From Candidatus Thiodiazotropha sp. CDECU1 (lineage in GTDB: Bacteria > Pseudomonadota > Gammaproteobacteria > Chromatiales > Chromatiaceae), in contig NZ_OY734020.1 of NCBI RefSeq assembly GCF_963455295.1, positions 1,426,001-1,490,000 on the forward strand: DNA of 64,000 nucleotides, written 5' to 3'. Every line of letters starts with the position of its first letter. Positions within the stretch are counted from its first letter, which is position 1. The position numbers and the translations under genes are program-made. Shown in pieces: positions 48,721 through 57,493 of this stretch. The notes beneath the pieces are model-generated. The model did no database searches, had not been told where the DNA came from, and saw only the letters and a list, made by a program, of their open reading frames with translations.

Positions 48721-49143
48721 ATGAACGACGAGTCGCCGAGTTTTGTCTGGCCGGTCAGGATCTATTACGAGGATACTGATAGCGGTGGTGTTGTCTACTA
48801 TGCCAACTACTTGAAATTTATGGAACGGGCACGCACCGAGTGGTTACGTTCTCTGGGCTTCGAGCAGGATCTGCTGCTACAACAGGACGGGATCATCTTC
48901 GCAGTTCGCCATGTGGAAGTGGGTTACCATCAGCCAGCCCGTTTTAATGATCTCCTCGAGATCCATGTCAGGCTGGCGAAGCGAGGACGTGCCAGTCTCA
49001 CCCTGTATCAAGAGGTTGTAAAAGCGTCGGATTCTCAGCTGCTGTGCAGGGGAAATGTAAAGATTGCTTGCGTGGATATGAAAACAATGAGCCCCACCCC
49101 CATTCCAAAGAAAATATTGATGGAGATACCGGATGTCGACTGA
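48721..49143 (+). CDS. ybgC: YbgC-type acyl-CoA thioesterase
   Basis: 140 residues, 4HBT hotdog fold: IYYEDTDSGGVVYYANYLKF with catalytic Asp20 and the FMERARTEWL helix. Tol-pal-associated thioesterase first gene of the cluster. The usual His in VVYHANY is Tyr27 here, a substitution that also occurs in other family members as far as I recall. Its stop overlaps the tolQ start by 11 bases. Confidence 0.93.
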   Translation: MNDESPSFVWPVRIYYEDTDSGGVVYYANYLKFMERARTEWLRSLGFEQDLLLQQDGIIFAVRHVEVGYHQPARFNDLLEIHVRLAKRGRASLTLYQEVVKASDSQLLCRGNVKIACVDMKTMSPTPIPKKILMEIPDVD

Positions 49144-49807
49144 CCTGACCATTACCCATCTGATTCTGAATGCCAGTCCGGTGGTTCAGTTTGTGATTGC
49201 CCTGTTGGTATTCGCATCCCTCAGCTCATGGAGCATGATCTTCGATCGCATGCGCACCCTCAAGAGTGCCGGGCGCGCAGCGGATGACTTTGAGGGTCGA
49301 TTCTGGTCAGGCGGCGATTTGGCGGAACTCTACCGTCAGATCGAAAGGGAGACCGATGATGAGTCGGGCATGGCAGCGATTTTCCGTGCCGGATTTCGCG
49401 AATTTGCCCGCTTGCGCACCAAGGGGCATAAAGATCCCATGGCAATGGTGCAGGGGGCACAGCGCTCCATGCGGGTCTCTCTCAATCGCGAGGTCGATTT
49501 CCTGGAACACCATCTCTCAACCCTGGCCACGATTGGCTCCACCAGCCCCTATGTTGGACTGTTCGGTACCGTGTGGGGGATTATGAATTCATTCACCGCC
49601 CTGGGAAATGTGAAGCAGGCGACCCTGGCGCTGGTTGCCCCGGGAATCGCCGAGGCGTTGATAGCCACGGCAATCGGTCTGTTTGCCGCGATACCCGCGG
49701 TTGTCGCCTACAATCGCTACTCCCACGATGTGGAGCGGTTAAACAACCGCTACGACGACTTCGTCGAGGAGTTTGCCACCATCCTGCAACGTCAGGCTGT
49801 CAGCTAA
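49133..49807 (+). CDS. tolQ: TolQ proton-channel subunit
   Basis: 224 residues with three membrane helices (about 12-35, 130-155 and 165-190), TolQ/ExbB/MotA family; the STSPYVGLFGTVWGIMNSF region is the channel helix signature. With TolR it uses the proton gradient to energise TolA for outer-membrane constriction at division. Starts inside the end of ybgC. Confidence 0.97.
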   Translation: MSTDLTITHLILNASPVVQFVIALLVFASLSSWSMIFDRMRTLKSAGRAADDFEGRFWSGGDLAELYRQIERETDDESGMAAIFRAGFREFARLRTKGHKDPMAMVQGAQRSMRVSLNREVDFLEHHLSTLATIGSTSPYVGLFGTVWGIMNSFTALGNVKQATLALVAPGIAEALIATAIGLFAAIPAVVAYNRYSHDVERLNNRYDDFVEEFATILQRQAVS

Positions 49808-49821
49808 ACCGGCGGATTGCG

Positions 49822-50247
49822 ATGAGTCGTCAGAAAAACCGCCGCCGTCCCATGTCGGAGATCAATGTCGTACCCTATATCGACGTGATGCTGGTGCTGT
49901 TGGTGATTTTCATGATCACCGCGCCACTCCTGACCCAGGGGGTCAAGGTGGAACTGCCACAGGCCGATGCGGAGCCGTTGCCGAAAGAGGCGGATGAACC
50001 GCTGGTGGTGACGGTCAATCGAGCGGGTGAGATGTTCATCGATATCGGTCAGGGCAAGGATCAGCCGATTGAACCCGATACCCTGGTCAAAAGGGTGCAG
50101 GCTGTCCTCAAACATAAACCGAAGACCCCGATTATGGTGCGCGGTGATGCGGGGGTTGCCTATGGACGAGTGGTGGAGGCGATGGTGCTATTGCAGGCCG
50201 GTGGTGCGCCCAGTGTTGGCCTGATTACCGAATCGCCGGAGTCTTAG
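49822..50247 (+). CDS. tolR: TolR proton-channel subunit
   Basis: 141 residues from the ATG chosen here (a longer open frame overlaps tolQ). One membrane helix with catalytic Asp21 in YIDVMLVLLVIFM and the cytoplasmic RRRPMSEINVVPY lead-in; the periplasmic domain ends GGAPSVGLITESP. Partner of TolQ, 14 bases downstream of it. Confidence 0.96.
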   Translation: MSRQKNRRRPMSEINVVPYIDVMLVLLVIFMITAPLLTQGVKVELPQADAEPLPKEADEPLVVTVNRAGEMFIDIGQGKDQPIEPDTLVKRVQAVLKHKPKTPIMVRGDAGVAYGRVVEAMVLLQAGGAPSVGLITESPES

Positions 50248-50249
50248 CG

Positions 50250-51092
50250 TTGTTCTCAGTTCTTAAAAGAAATCCGGTTTCAGTCGTATTGGCACTTCTG
50301 CTGCATGTGTTGATCGTGGTATTTCTGATATTCGGCTATGACTGGTCGAAAGTGCACAAACCCGCTACGCCTAATGCGAATGTGGTGAAGGCGCATACCG
50401 TGGATGCCAAGCAGCTCGATCAGGCCAAGGAGAAAGAGAAAGCCGCATCGCGGGAGAAGCAGCGCGAACAGGAGCTAAAGCAAAAGCAGGCGGAAGAGAA
50501 AAAGCGCCAGCAGCAACTGGAACAGAAACGCATCGCCAAGGAGAAGGCGGAAAAGCAGAAGCTCGAGGTTGAGCGCAAGCGCCAGGCCAAATTGAAAAAG
50601 GAGCGGGAGGCGAAAGAGGCCAAGCGCAAGGCCGAAGCCAAACGGTTGGCGGCGCTGGAAACCAAACGCAAGGCTGAACTGGAGAAGAAGCGCAAGGCGG
50701 AGTTAGCAGCCAAAAGGAAGGCAGAAGCGAAGCGAAAAGCGGAAGCCGCAGCCCAGGCCGAGCGTGAACGTGCCTTGCAAGAGCAGTTGGCGGCGGAGCA
50801 GAATAGTCGCGAAATCGATCGCTATGTGGCGGTGATCAAGCAGCAGATCGAACGCAACTGGCTGAAACCGGGACAGGCAGGCAAGGATTTCTCCTGTGTT
50901 GTTCAGGTACGCCTGATACCGGGGGGGGATGTGGTGCCTGGTGGCGTAAGTATCGTCAGGAGCAGCGGTAACTCGGCATTTGATCGATCGGTGGAGTCGG
51001 CCGTGTATAAAGCCGCGCCACTGCAGGTGCCGAGTGGACCCTTGTTCGAGTCCTTCCGTACCTTGAAACTGAATTTTAAGCCGAGTAGCTGA
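50250..51092 (+). CDS. tolA: TolA energy-transducing envelope protein
   Basis: 280 residues. N-terminal membrane anchor about 10-30 (VVLALLLHVLIVVFLIFGYD), a long Lys/Glu/Ala-rich coiled coil about 50-185 (repeats of KRKAEAKR type), and a C-terminal TonB-like domain (IDRYVAVIKQQIERNWLKPG, FDRSVESAVYKAAPLQVP). TTG start with GGAG 9 bases upstream, overlapping no other gene. Bridges the inner membrane to TolB and Pal. Confidence 0.95.
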   Translation: MFSVLKRNPVSVVLALLLHVLIVVFLIFGYDWSKVHKPATPNANVVKAHTVDAKQLDQAKEKEKAASREKQREQELKQKQAEEKKRQQQLEQKRIAKEKAEKQKLEVERKRQAKLKKEREAKEAKRKAEAKRLAALETKRKAELEKKRKAELAAKRKAEAKRKAEAAAQAERERALQEQLAAEQNSREIDRYVAVIKQQIERNWLKPGQAGKDFSCVVQVRLIPGGDVVPGGVSIVRSSGNSAFDRSVESAVYKAAPLQVPSGPLFESFRTLKLNFKPSS

Positions 51093-51104
51093 ATAGTCGT
51101 CATT

Positions 51105-52397
51105 ATGAAAAACAATCTACTTATCCTGGTTTTGTTACTGTGTTGGCAACCGGCGCTCTATGCCGAGTTGACCATTGAGATCACCGAAGGTGTCGAGGGG
51201 GCACTGCCCATCGCTGTGGTACCTTTCAGCTGGCAGGGCAAGGGAACCCCTCCAGAGGATATTGCCGCCGTGATCAACGGTGACCTGCAACGCAGCGGTC
51301 GTTTCAAGACACTGCCACGGGAGGATATGCTGGCCAGGCCAACATCGGTGGATGGGGTTGAATTCAAGGACTGGCGGGCCCTGGGCATCGAAAATCTGGT
51401 AATCGGCCAAGTACAGGCCCATGGTGCCGGTGGCTACCAGATACAGTTTCAGTTACTCGATGTCTTTCGGGGTGAGCAGCTGACCGGTTACAGTATCCCC
51501 ACCACGGCGCCGAATCTACGCAGTACCGCCCACCGGATTGCTGACCTGATCTATGAGAAACTGCTGGGCGTTCCGGGTGCCTTCGCTACCCGGGTGGCCT
51601 ATATCACCTCCACCAAGCAGGCCGACGGCGAGATGAAGATCAAACTGAATATCGCCGATGCGGATGGTTATAATTCGGAGACCATCGTCACTTCCACCGA
51701 GCCATTGATGTCCCCCGCCTGGTCGCCAGACGGTCGCCAGATAGCCTACGTCTCTTTCGAGGAGGGGCAGTCTGCTATCTATGTGCAGGGGGTCTATACC
51801 GGCACGCGCAAGAAGGTCACCTCATACAAGGGCATCAATGGGGCGCCCGCCTGGTCGCCGGATGGGCGTAAACTCGCCCTGACCCTGTCGAAAGGGGGTA
51901 ATCCCGATATTTATGTTTATGACTTGACTACACGCAAGCTCAAGACCATCACCCGCCACTATGCCATCGATACGGAGCCGGCCTGGTCACCGGACGGGCG
52001 CTCTATCGTCTTCACCTCGGATCGTGGGGGCAGACCACAGATCTACCGGGTTTCGGCCCACGGCGGCAAGGCGCAACGGGTAACATTCCAAAATAGCTAC
52101 AACGCTCGAGCCTCCTTTTCACCCGATGGAAAGCTGCTGGCCCTGGTTACCCGGGAAGAGGGGAAGTATCGCATTGCGGTTCAGGATCTCGAGTCCGGTG
52201 TGATGCAGGTGCTCAGCCAAGGGAGTCTGGACGAGTCGCCCAGTTTCGCGCCCAATGGGAGCATGGTAATTTATGCATCCAAGGCGGGTCATCGTGGTGT
52301 TTTGGCAGCGGTCTCGGTTGATGGCCGTGTACGACAACGCCTCGCCCTGCAGGAGGGTGATGTGCGTGAACCGGTCTGGTCACCTTTCAACAATTAA
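51105..52397 (+). CDS. tolB: TolB periplasmic beta-propeller
   Basis: 430 residues. Signal peptide to about 21 (LILVLLLCWQPALYA), N-terminal domain about 22-160, then a six-bladed propeller with WD-like repeats PAWSPDGRQIAYVSF, APAWSPDGRKLALTL, PAWSPDGRSIVFTS and PSFAPNGSMVIYAS. Binds Pal and TolA in the periplasm. Confidence 0.98.
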   Translation: MKNNLLILVLLLCWQPALYAELTIEITEGVEGALPIAVVPFSWQGKGTPPEDIAAVINGDLQRSGRFKTLPREDMLARPTSVDGVEFKDWRALGIENLVIGQVQAHGAGGYQIQFQLLDVFRGEQLTGYSIPTTAPNLRSTAHRIADLIYEKLLGVPGAFATRVAYITSTKQADGEMKIKLNIADADGYNSETIVTSTEPLMSPAWSPDGRQIAYVSFEEGQSAIYVQGVYTGTRKKVTSYKGINGAPAWSPDGRKLALTLSKGGNPDIYVYDLTTRKLKTITRHYAIDTEPAWSPDGRSIVFTSDRGGRPQIYRVSAHGGKAQRVTFQNSYNARASFSPDGKLLALVTREEGKYRIAVQDLESGVMQVLSQGSLDESPSFAPNGSMVIYASKAGHRGVLAAVSVDGRVRQRLALQEGDVREPVWSPFNN

Positions 52398-52423
52398 TTA
52401 CACCGCTGCTAAGGAGATATGCA

Positions 52424-52960
52424 ATGAAAAAAGTACTAGTCCTCTGGGTTCCAATTTTACTCTCGCTGTTGCTGGTCGTCGGCTGTTCATCCACGCCGAC
52501 CCTCGAAGGTGAAGGTGCGGATGTTTCCGAGCAATCCACCGGTGCCGAGGGTAGCCAAGCGGGTACATCCACTTCCGCCGCCAGCGAGGGGGGTGAGTGG
52601 CTGGGCGATCCCTTGGAGAACCCCAACAGTCTTCTGGCGACCCGCGTGATCTATTTCGATTTTGATCAGAGCGCGGTGCGTGCGGAGTATCTGGACGTGA
52701 TTCAGGCCCATGCCGACTATCTGGCAGCCAATCCTCAGGTGGTCGTGCGTCTGGAGGGTCATGCGGATGAGAAGGGCACACGGGAGTACAACCTGGGACT
52801 GGGTGAAAACCGCGCCAACTCGGTGCGTAGTCTGATGCTGGCTCAGGGTGTGTCGGACAACCAGCTGGTGGTTGTGAGTTACGGGGAAGAGAGACCTGCG
52901 ACATTCGAACACAATGAAGAGTCCTGGGCACTTAACCGACGGGTTGAACTGGTCTACTGA
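52424..52960 (+). CDS. pal: Peptidoglycan-associated lipoprotein Pal
   Basis: 178 residues. Lipobox LLVVGCSS with Cys21 as the lipidated residue, a low-complexity Ser/Glu/Gly linker, and an OmpA-like peptidoglycan-binding domain (IYFDFDQSAVRAEYLDV, LEGHADEKGTREYNLGLGE, NRRVELVY). Anchors the outer membrane to murein. Confidence 0.98.
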   Translation: MKKVLVLWVPILLSLLLVVGCSSTPTLEGEGADVSEQSTGAEGSQAGTSTSAASEGGEWLGDPLENPNSLLATRVIYFDFDQSAVRAEYLDVIQAHADYLAANPQVVVRLEGHADEKGTREYNLGLGENRANSVRSLMLAQGVSDNQLVVVSYGEERPATFEHNEESWALNRRVELVY

Positions 52961-52974
52961 TACGGGAGAGAGTG

Positions 52975-53814
52975 ATGAGGTTGATCATCGAAAGGGTCTT
53001 GCTCTGTACCTTGATGGGGCTCTGTGTCATGAGTCCGGTATTCGCTGCGAATGGCGCTAAGCTTAGCCTGGAACAGCGGCTGCAGCGGATCGAGCGCATC
53101 ATGCAGAATCAGAGTCTTGCCGACCTGGTACTGCAGGTACAACAGCTGCGACAGGAGGTGCAGCAGATTCGTGGCGATCTGGAGGAGCAAAAGCACAATA
53201 TGGATGCCATGAGCCGGCGCCAACGTGATCTCTATCTGGATATCGATCAGAGACTCTCTCGATTTCAGCCTGGTGGTGCGGCACCGCCCTCGCCACAACC
53301 CATATCACCCCCGATGACACCACCCTCTGCAGCGGCCCCGGTACGCCAGCCGGTTACCCCACCCACGACACCGTCCCCCGGGTTCGGGGCATCGGCGCAG
53401 GTCGCGACTACCGCACCCCCCGATCCGAAAATGGAGTCGGATGCCTACCAGGCCGCCTTCAATCTGCTGAAGCAGGGGCGCTACGGGGAATCCATCACCG
53501 CCTTCTCCGATTTCCTGAGGGACTACCCCGGGGGGGATTACGAGGATAATGCCCAGTATTGGTTGGCAGAGGCCAGCTACGTCAATCGGGATTTCGATAC
53601 CGCCCTGGGAGAGTTCACCAAGATACCGGAAAAGTATCCATCCAGTCCCAAGATTCCGGGTGCGATGTTAAAGATGGGCTATATCCACTACGAAAAGAAG
53701 AACTGGACGGATGCCAGAAATATCCTGAATGAGTTGATAAACAACTACCCCACCACGACCGAATCGCGCCTGGCGCAGAAGCGCCTGCAACGACTCACCA
53801 AAGAGGGGCATTGA
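52975..53814 (+). CDS. cpoB: CpoB (YbgF) cell-division coordinator
   Basis: 279 residues from the ATG chosen (an in-frame GTG precedes it directly). Signal peptide to about 24 (LCTLMGLCVMSPVFAAN), a coiled-coil trimerisation segment about 30-85 (LEQRLQRIERIMQNQ), a Pro-rich linker about 100-145, and C-terminal TPR repeats (AYQAAFNLLKQGRYGESITA). GGGAGAG ribosome binding site. Couples Tol-Pal to septal peptidoglycan synthesis; last gene of the tol cluster. Confidence 0.95.
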   Translation: MRLIIERVLLCTLMGLCVMSPVFAANGAKLSLEQRLQRIERIMQNQSLADLVLQVQQLRQEVQQIRGDLEEQKHNMDAMSRRQRDLYLDIDQRLSRFQPGGAAPPSPQPISPPMTPPSAAAPVRQPVTPPTTPSPGFGASAQVATTAPPDPKMESDAYQAAFNLLKQGRYGESITAFSDFLRDYPGGDYEDNAQYWLAEASYVNRDFDTALGEFTKIPEKYPSSPKIPGAMLKMGYIHYEKKNWTDARNILNELINNYPTTTESRLAQKRLQRLTKEGH

Positions 53815-53845
53815 GCGGAGACGCTAGCGTTTCCCGTATCTGAGT

Positions 53846-54487
53846 ATGTCTCGACTTCGAATAACCGAGATCTTCCTCTCCCTGCAGGGGGAGGGGAGGA
53901 GTGCAGGATTCCCCACCGTTTTCGTTCGCCTGACCGGCTGCCCATTGCGTTGCCACTACTGCGATACTGCCTATGCCTTCAGTGGCGGTGAGTGGCACTC
54001 CATCGATGAGATCCTGCAGCAGGTCGCTGACTTCCATGTGGATCATGTCTGCGTGACCGGTGGTGAACCGCTGGCACAGGCAGATTGCCTGCCCCTGTTG
54101 AGCGCCCTGTGCAATGCGGGTTATAAGGTTTCCCTTGAGACCAGCGGTGCCCTCGATATCAGCGACGTGGACCCGCGGGTTAGCAGGGTAATGGATCTGA
54201 AGACGCCGGGTTCGGGGGAGATGACCCGCAACAGGATGTTGAATCTCGATTCCCTGAGAGTCCGAGATCAGGTCAAGTTTGTTATCAACGACCGGGCCGA
54301 TTACGAATGGAGTTGTGAGCAATTGGAGCAGTTCCGGATCATGGATCGGTGTGAAGTACTCTTCTCTCCTGCCCAGGATCAGATGAATCCCACCCAACTG
54401 GCAGACTGGATGGTGGAGGATCGGGTGCTGGCCAGGATGCAGTTGCAGCTGCACAAACTGTTGTGGGGCAACCAGCCGGGAAGATGA
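53846..54487 (+). CDS. queE: 7-carboxy-7-deazaguanine synthase QueE
   Basis: 213 residues. Radical SAM enzyme with cluster cysteines Cys32, Cys36 and Cys39 (GCPLRCHYCDT), the N-terminal LSLQGEG motif and VTGGEPLAQ. Makes the deazaguanine ring in queuosine synthesis. 31 bases after cpoB; queC follows in 3 bases. The two form the queuosine end of the tol cluster. Confidence 0.96.
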   Translation: MSRLRITEIFLSLQGEGRSAGFPTVFVRLTGCPLRCHYCDTAYAFSGGEWHSIDEILQQVADFHVDHVCVTGGEPLAQADCLPLLSALCNAGYKVSLETSGALDISDVDPRVSRVMDLKTPGSGEMTRNRMLNLDSLRVRDQVKFVINDRADYEWSCEQLEQFRIMDRCEVLFSPAQDQMNPTQLADWMVEDRVLARMQLQLHKLLWGNQPGR

Positions 54488-54490
54488 ACA

Positions 54491-55171
54491 ATGAGTAGAC
54501 GCGCGGTGGTGTTGCTATCGGGGGGGCTGGATTCGGCAACGGTGTTGGCGCTCGCCAGCAGCCAGGGTTATGCCTGCCATGCCCTCAGCATGGCCTATGG
54601 TCAGCGCCACGCTGCTGAACTGGCGGCCGCATCACGGGTAGCCGCATCGCTTAAGGCAGAGGCCCACAAAGTGGTGCATATCGGGCTCGATGACATCGGG
54701 GGTTCTGCATTGACGGACCGTTCCATACAGGTCCCGGAAGAGATGGGCAATGGCATTCCAGTGACCTATGTACCGGCGAGAAACACGGTATTTCTCTCCC
54801 TGGCCCTGGGGTGGGCCGAGGTTCTGGATGCCCAGGATATCTTCATCGGCGTCAACGCGGTGGACTACTCAGGTTACCCTGACTGTCGACCGCAATTCAT
54901 CGAGGCCTTTCAAAACCTCGCCAATCTGGCCACCAAGGCGGCTGATGAGGGCGGCACCTATAAAATACATACACCGCTGATCAATCTGACCAAGGCGGAA
55001 ATCATCCGACGAGGAGTGGAGCTGGGCGTGGACTACAGTATGACTGTCTCATGTTATCAGGCCAGCGAAGCGGGAGAGGCCTGCGGTGTCTGCGACTCCT
55101 GCCGTCTGCGTGCAAAAGGCTTTAGCGACGCCGGAATTGTCGATCCTACCCGCTACCTGAATTTAGATTGA
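54491..55171 (+). CDS. queC: 7-cyano-7-deazaguanine synthase QueC
   Basis: 226 residues. ATP pyrophosphatase P-loop [15 protein letters not shown] at the N-terminus, [14 protein letters not shown] mid-domain and C-terminal zinc cysteines ([20 protein letters not shown], four Cys). Converts CDG to preQ0 using ATP and ammonia. Directly after queE. Confidence 0.98.
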   Translation: MSRRAVVLLSGGLDSATVLALASSQGYACHALSMAYGQRHAAELAAASRVAASLKAEAHKVVHIGLDDIGGSALTDRSIQVPEEMGNGIPVTYVPARNTVFLSLALGWAEVLDAQDIFIGVNAVDYSGYPDCRPQFIEAFQNLANLATKAADEGGTYKIHTPLINLTKAEIIRRGVELGVDYSMTVSCYQASEAGEACGVCDSCRLRAKGFSDAGIVDPTRYLNLD

Positions 55172-55237
55172 TGGCAACAACTCGGTCTCCATTGGATGGG
55201 TTACTGCAAGGGAATGTTGCTGAGTGGAGTGGTTGAC

Positions 55238-56044
55238 ATGGACAGGGATGAATACAAGAAGGGTGTTGAGGCAACATTCAATGATGTTTCACATCGCTAT
55301 GATGAAAACAGATTCTTTGCCATCTCTGCAGCGAAAATGGCAGAGCTGGTCCCGCCAGCTGAAAGTTTGAGCATACTTGATCTCTCGACTGGTACTGGGG
55401 CCGTTGCTCTTGAAGTTGTCGACAAACACCCGAGTGCCCACATACATGCCATCGACCTGTCCCAGGGGATGCTGGAGATAGCCATATCAAAGGCACGGGA
55501 GAAAGGGATATCCAACATAGAGTTCATACAGTGCGATGTGGATTCTATCGCATACGACAAGCATACTTTTGATATCGTTACTTGTGGCTACGGCCTCTTC
55601 TTCTATCCAGATATGGAGGCGACTTACCAGGCGATTTGTAAAACCATCAAACCTGGTGGCAGGTTTTTATTTTCATCATTTACCGAGCAAGCCTTCAATC
55701 CCCATGCCGAACTATTTCTGCGACGACTGGAGCATGGTTACAGTGTTGAACCGCCATCACGATTGAGAGAGAGACTCAAGACGAAACAGCAGATCGAGGC
55801 GTTAGTGGCCGGCAGTGAATTTCGCGCAGTCGATGTGATACATGAGCCGATTCGATATCCTATCAGCATTAACGATTGGTGGGCTTTATTAAACAGTGCT
55901 GGATTTAAATCACTGCTTGATAAATTGGATAAAAAAAGCCTCGAACGATTCAAGCAAGAGCACCTTGCAGAGATTCAGGCGTTATCTGATGATCCTGGTC
56001 TCGAACTGAATGCCGATACCCTATACGCGGTGGTGACTTTTTAA
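55238..56044 (+). CDS. SAM-dependent methyltransferase (UbiE/class I type)
   Basis: 268 residues from an ATG with GGAG 8 bases upstream; an in-frame ATG at 55196 would add 14 residues. Motif I is ILDLSTGTGAVALE, post-I IDLSQGMLEIA and motif III FKPGGRFLF-like (KPGGRFLFSSF). Substrate unknown; similar proteins methylate small molecules or quinones. Lower GC than queC before it, and no cofactor-biosynthesis partner nearby. Monocistronic. Confidence 0.8.
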   Translation: MDRDEYKKGVEATFNDVSHRYDENRFFAISAAKMAELVPPAESLSILDLSTGTGAVALEVVDKHPSAHIHAIDLSQGMLEIAISKAREKGISNIEFIQCDVDSIAYDKHTFDIVTCGYGLFFYPDMEATYQAICKTIKPGGRFLFSSFTEQAFNPHAELFLRRLEHGYSVEPPSRLRERLKTKQQIEALVAGSEFRAVDVIHEPIRYPISINDWWALLNSAGFKSLLDKLDKKSLERFKQEHLAEIQALSDDPGLELNADTLYAVVTF

Positions 56045-56215
56045 TTGACTTACGCGATGTATAGGAATTATCTGTAAACGATCTATGAGCGGAGGATCTC
56101 GTTTCCCGGTTTCACCAGATAGTAAACAGCAGGAATCGAAGTTCCGGGTCCGGTTGCGAGCTCTCATTTGTCTGATTGCCTAACTGCAGTGACTTGGTTT
56201 TTTAACGACCCAAAC

Positions 56216-57082
56216 TTAGTGATAGAGCAACTCCGCCCAACGACCTAATTCAACCAAGTCGCTTTTGGCTTTGTCCCATGCATCTGCCGAGCCGAATGTC
56301 TCGGCCATTACTTTGTCAAATACCTCGGCAGCCTTATCCTGGCCGGCCAGATAGATATAGGTGTTGGGATCGCGTATCAGACGGGCGCACTCATCGATAT
56401 GGGCTTGCAGACTCTCCTGCAGGCCCTGTTCGGCACCGGTGAGGGGGCGGTCTGTCAATACACTGAAGGCCTTGAAGGTCTGATCGTCGTAGAATTGGGT
56501 CAGGTCTTTCTGCTGATCATTCATATACAGCAGGTTCATGCCCCCGCGATCGCCGTAGAATAGTCTGACATCCCCTTTCCAGCCGGCATGCTGATCGTAG
56601 ATCTGACGCACGAAGGCACGAAAGGGAGCGATACCGGTACCGGTACCGATCATCAGCAGATTGCTGGAGGTGTCGGTCGGTATCTTGAAGGGACTCTTGT
56701 AGGGGCCGGTGATCTTGATCTTGTCACCCACCTTGGCATCACACAGGTAGTTTGAAGCGATGCCCGGGTATTGCTCCCCTGAGATCTCGTCCAGATAGAA
56801 ACAGCGTCTTACCAGCAGTTCCAACTCCACGTTCTGGCTGGCGCCGGTTTCCACCGGATTGGCTATCGAGTAGCGACGATGGTGAAACTCGTTGCCGAAC
56901 TGATGAGGGCCGGGTACCAGGACACCGATCGACTGACCGGCGGCATAGCGGAAAGAGGGCTCATCGATCTGCAGTATCAGTTGGCGTACCTCGTCCGTTG
57001 TCTCCGGTGTGATGCGTGTGGTTGATTTGAGCGTGGCAACACAACTGCTCTCTAGAAGGATTTCGTCAGCGCTGTCAGACAT
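56216..57082 (-). CDS. Ferredoxin/flavodoxin-NADP+ reductase-type flavoprotein
   Basis: 288 residues. FAD domain with RRYSIANP (RxYS motif) and GIASNYLCD; NAD(P) domain with GTGTGIAPFRAF and LFYGDRGGMNLLY; C-terminal ELLYH carries the stacking Tyr seen in plant-type FNRs. It would shuttle electrons between NADPH and ferredoxin. Electron partner not determinable. Preceded by an AT-rich leader. Confidence 0.85.
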   Translation of the reverse strand: MSDSADEILLESSCVATLKSTTRITPETTDEVRQLILQIDEPSFRYAAGQSIGVLVPGPHQFGNEFHHRRYSIANPVETGASQNVELELLVRRCFYLDEISGEQYPGIASNYLCDAKVGDKIKITGPYKSPFKIPTDTSSNLLMIGTGTGIAPFRAFVRQIYDQHAGWKGDVRLFYGDRGGMNLLYMNDQQKDLTQFYDDQTFKAFSVLTDRPLTGAEQGLQESLQAHIDECARLIRDPNTYIYLAGQDKAAEVFDKVMAETFGSADAWDKAKSDLVELGRWAELLYH

Positions 57083-57250
57083 GGTAAATTCCCATTAATT
57101 CTTTTAATAACAATTAATTATAATGTTTGTTCGGTGCAGCATGGATGCATTATAAAGAGAAATTCTGCAACGCTCCAGTCGCAATAGATATACCAAGTTA
57201 CTTGCTGACACCTAATGTCGGTGCAGAGAAAAAGCCTATTTCCAACCCTC

Positions 57251-57356
57251 GGCGCCTGACGGTCGTCTTTCTCCGACGCCCCGACACGACTTCCCTGTCG
57301 TGAAGGGGCTTACGCGGCATCCGTGCCGCTACTGCGAAAGACAACCGTCAGGCGCC
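57251..57356. repeat. Terminal-inverted-repeat element, copy B (MITE-like)
   Basis: Left end GGCGCCTGACGGTCGTCTTT and right end AAAGACAACCGTCAGGCGCC pair over 21 positions with one mismatch. Inside are CACGAC/GTCGTG, GCCCC/GGGGC and GCGGCA/TGCCGC hairpins, so the whole can fold as a branched cruciform. It is a 106-base relative of copy A at 25494; the central 40 bases differ. The rest of the 57083-57493 gap has an AT-rich promoter-like part near 57090-57130 and nothing else recognisable. Confidence 0.78.
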
Positions 57357-57493
57357 TACCCGCGTCTCTAGCGTTTCTTGACTGACGCTATCAGGTGCTG
57401 TCATAAACCGAATTCTTGGTGGGTGGATCCAGAGATACCACTAAGCTGAAATGAAATGTGACTAACAATGGGCAGATCGGCGAGAATGCTCTC

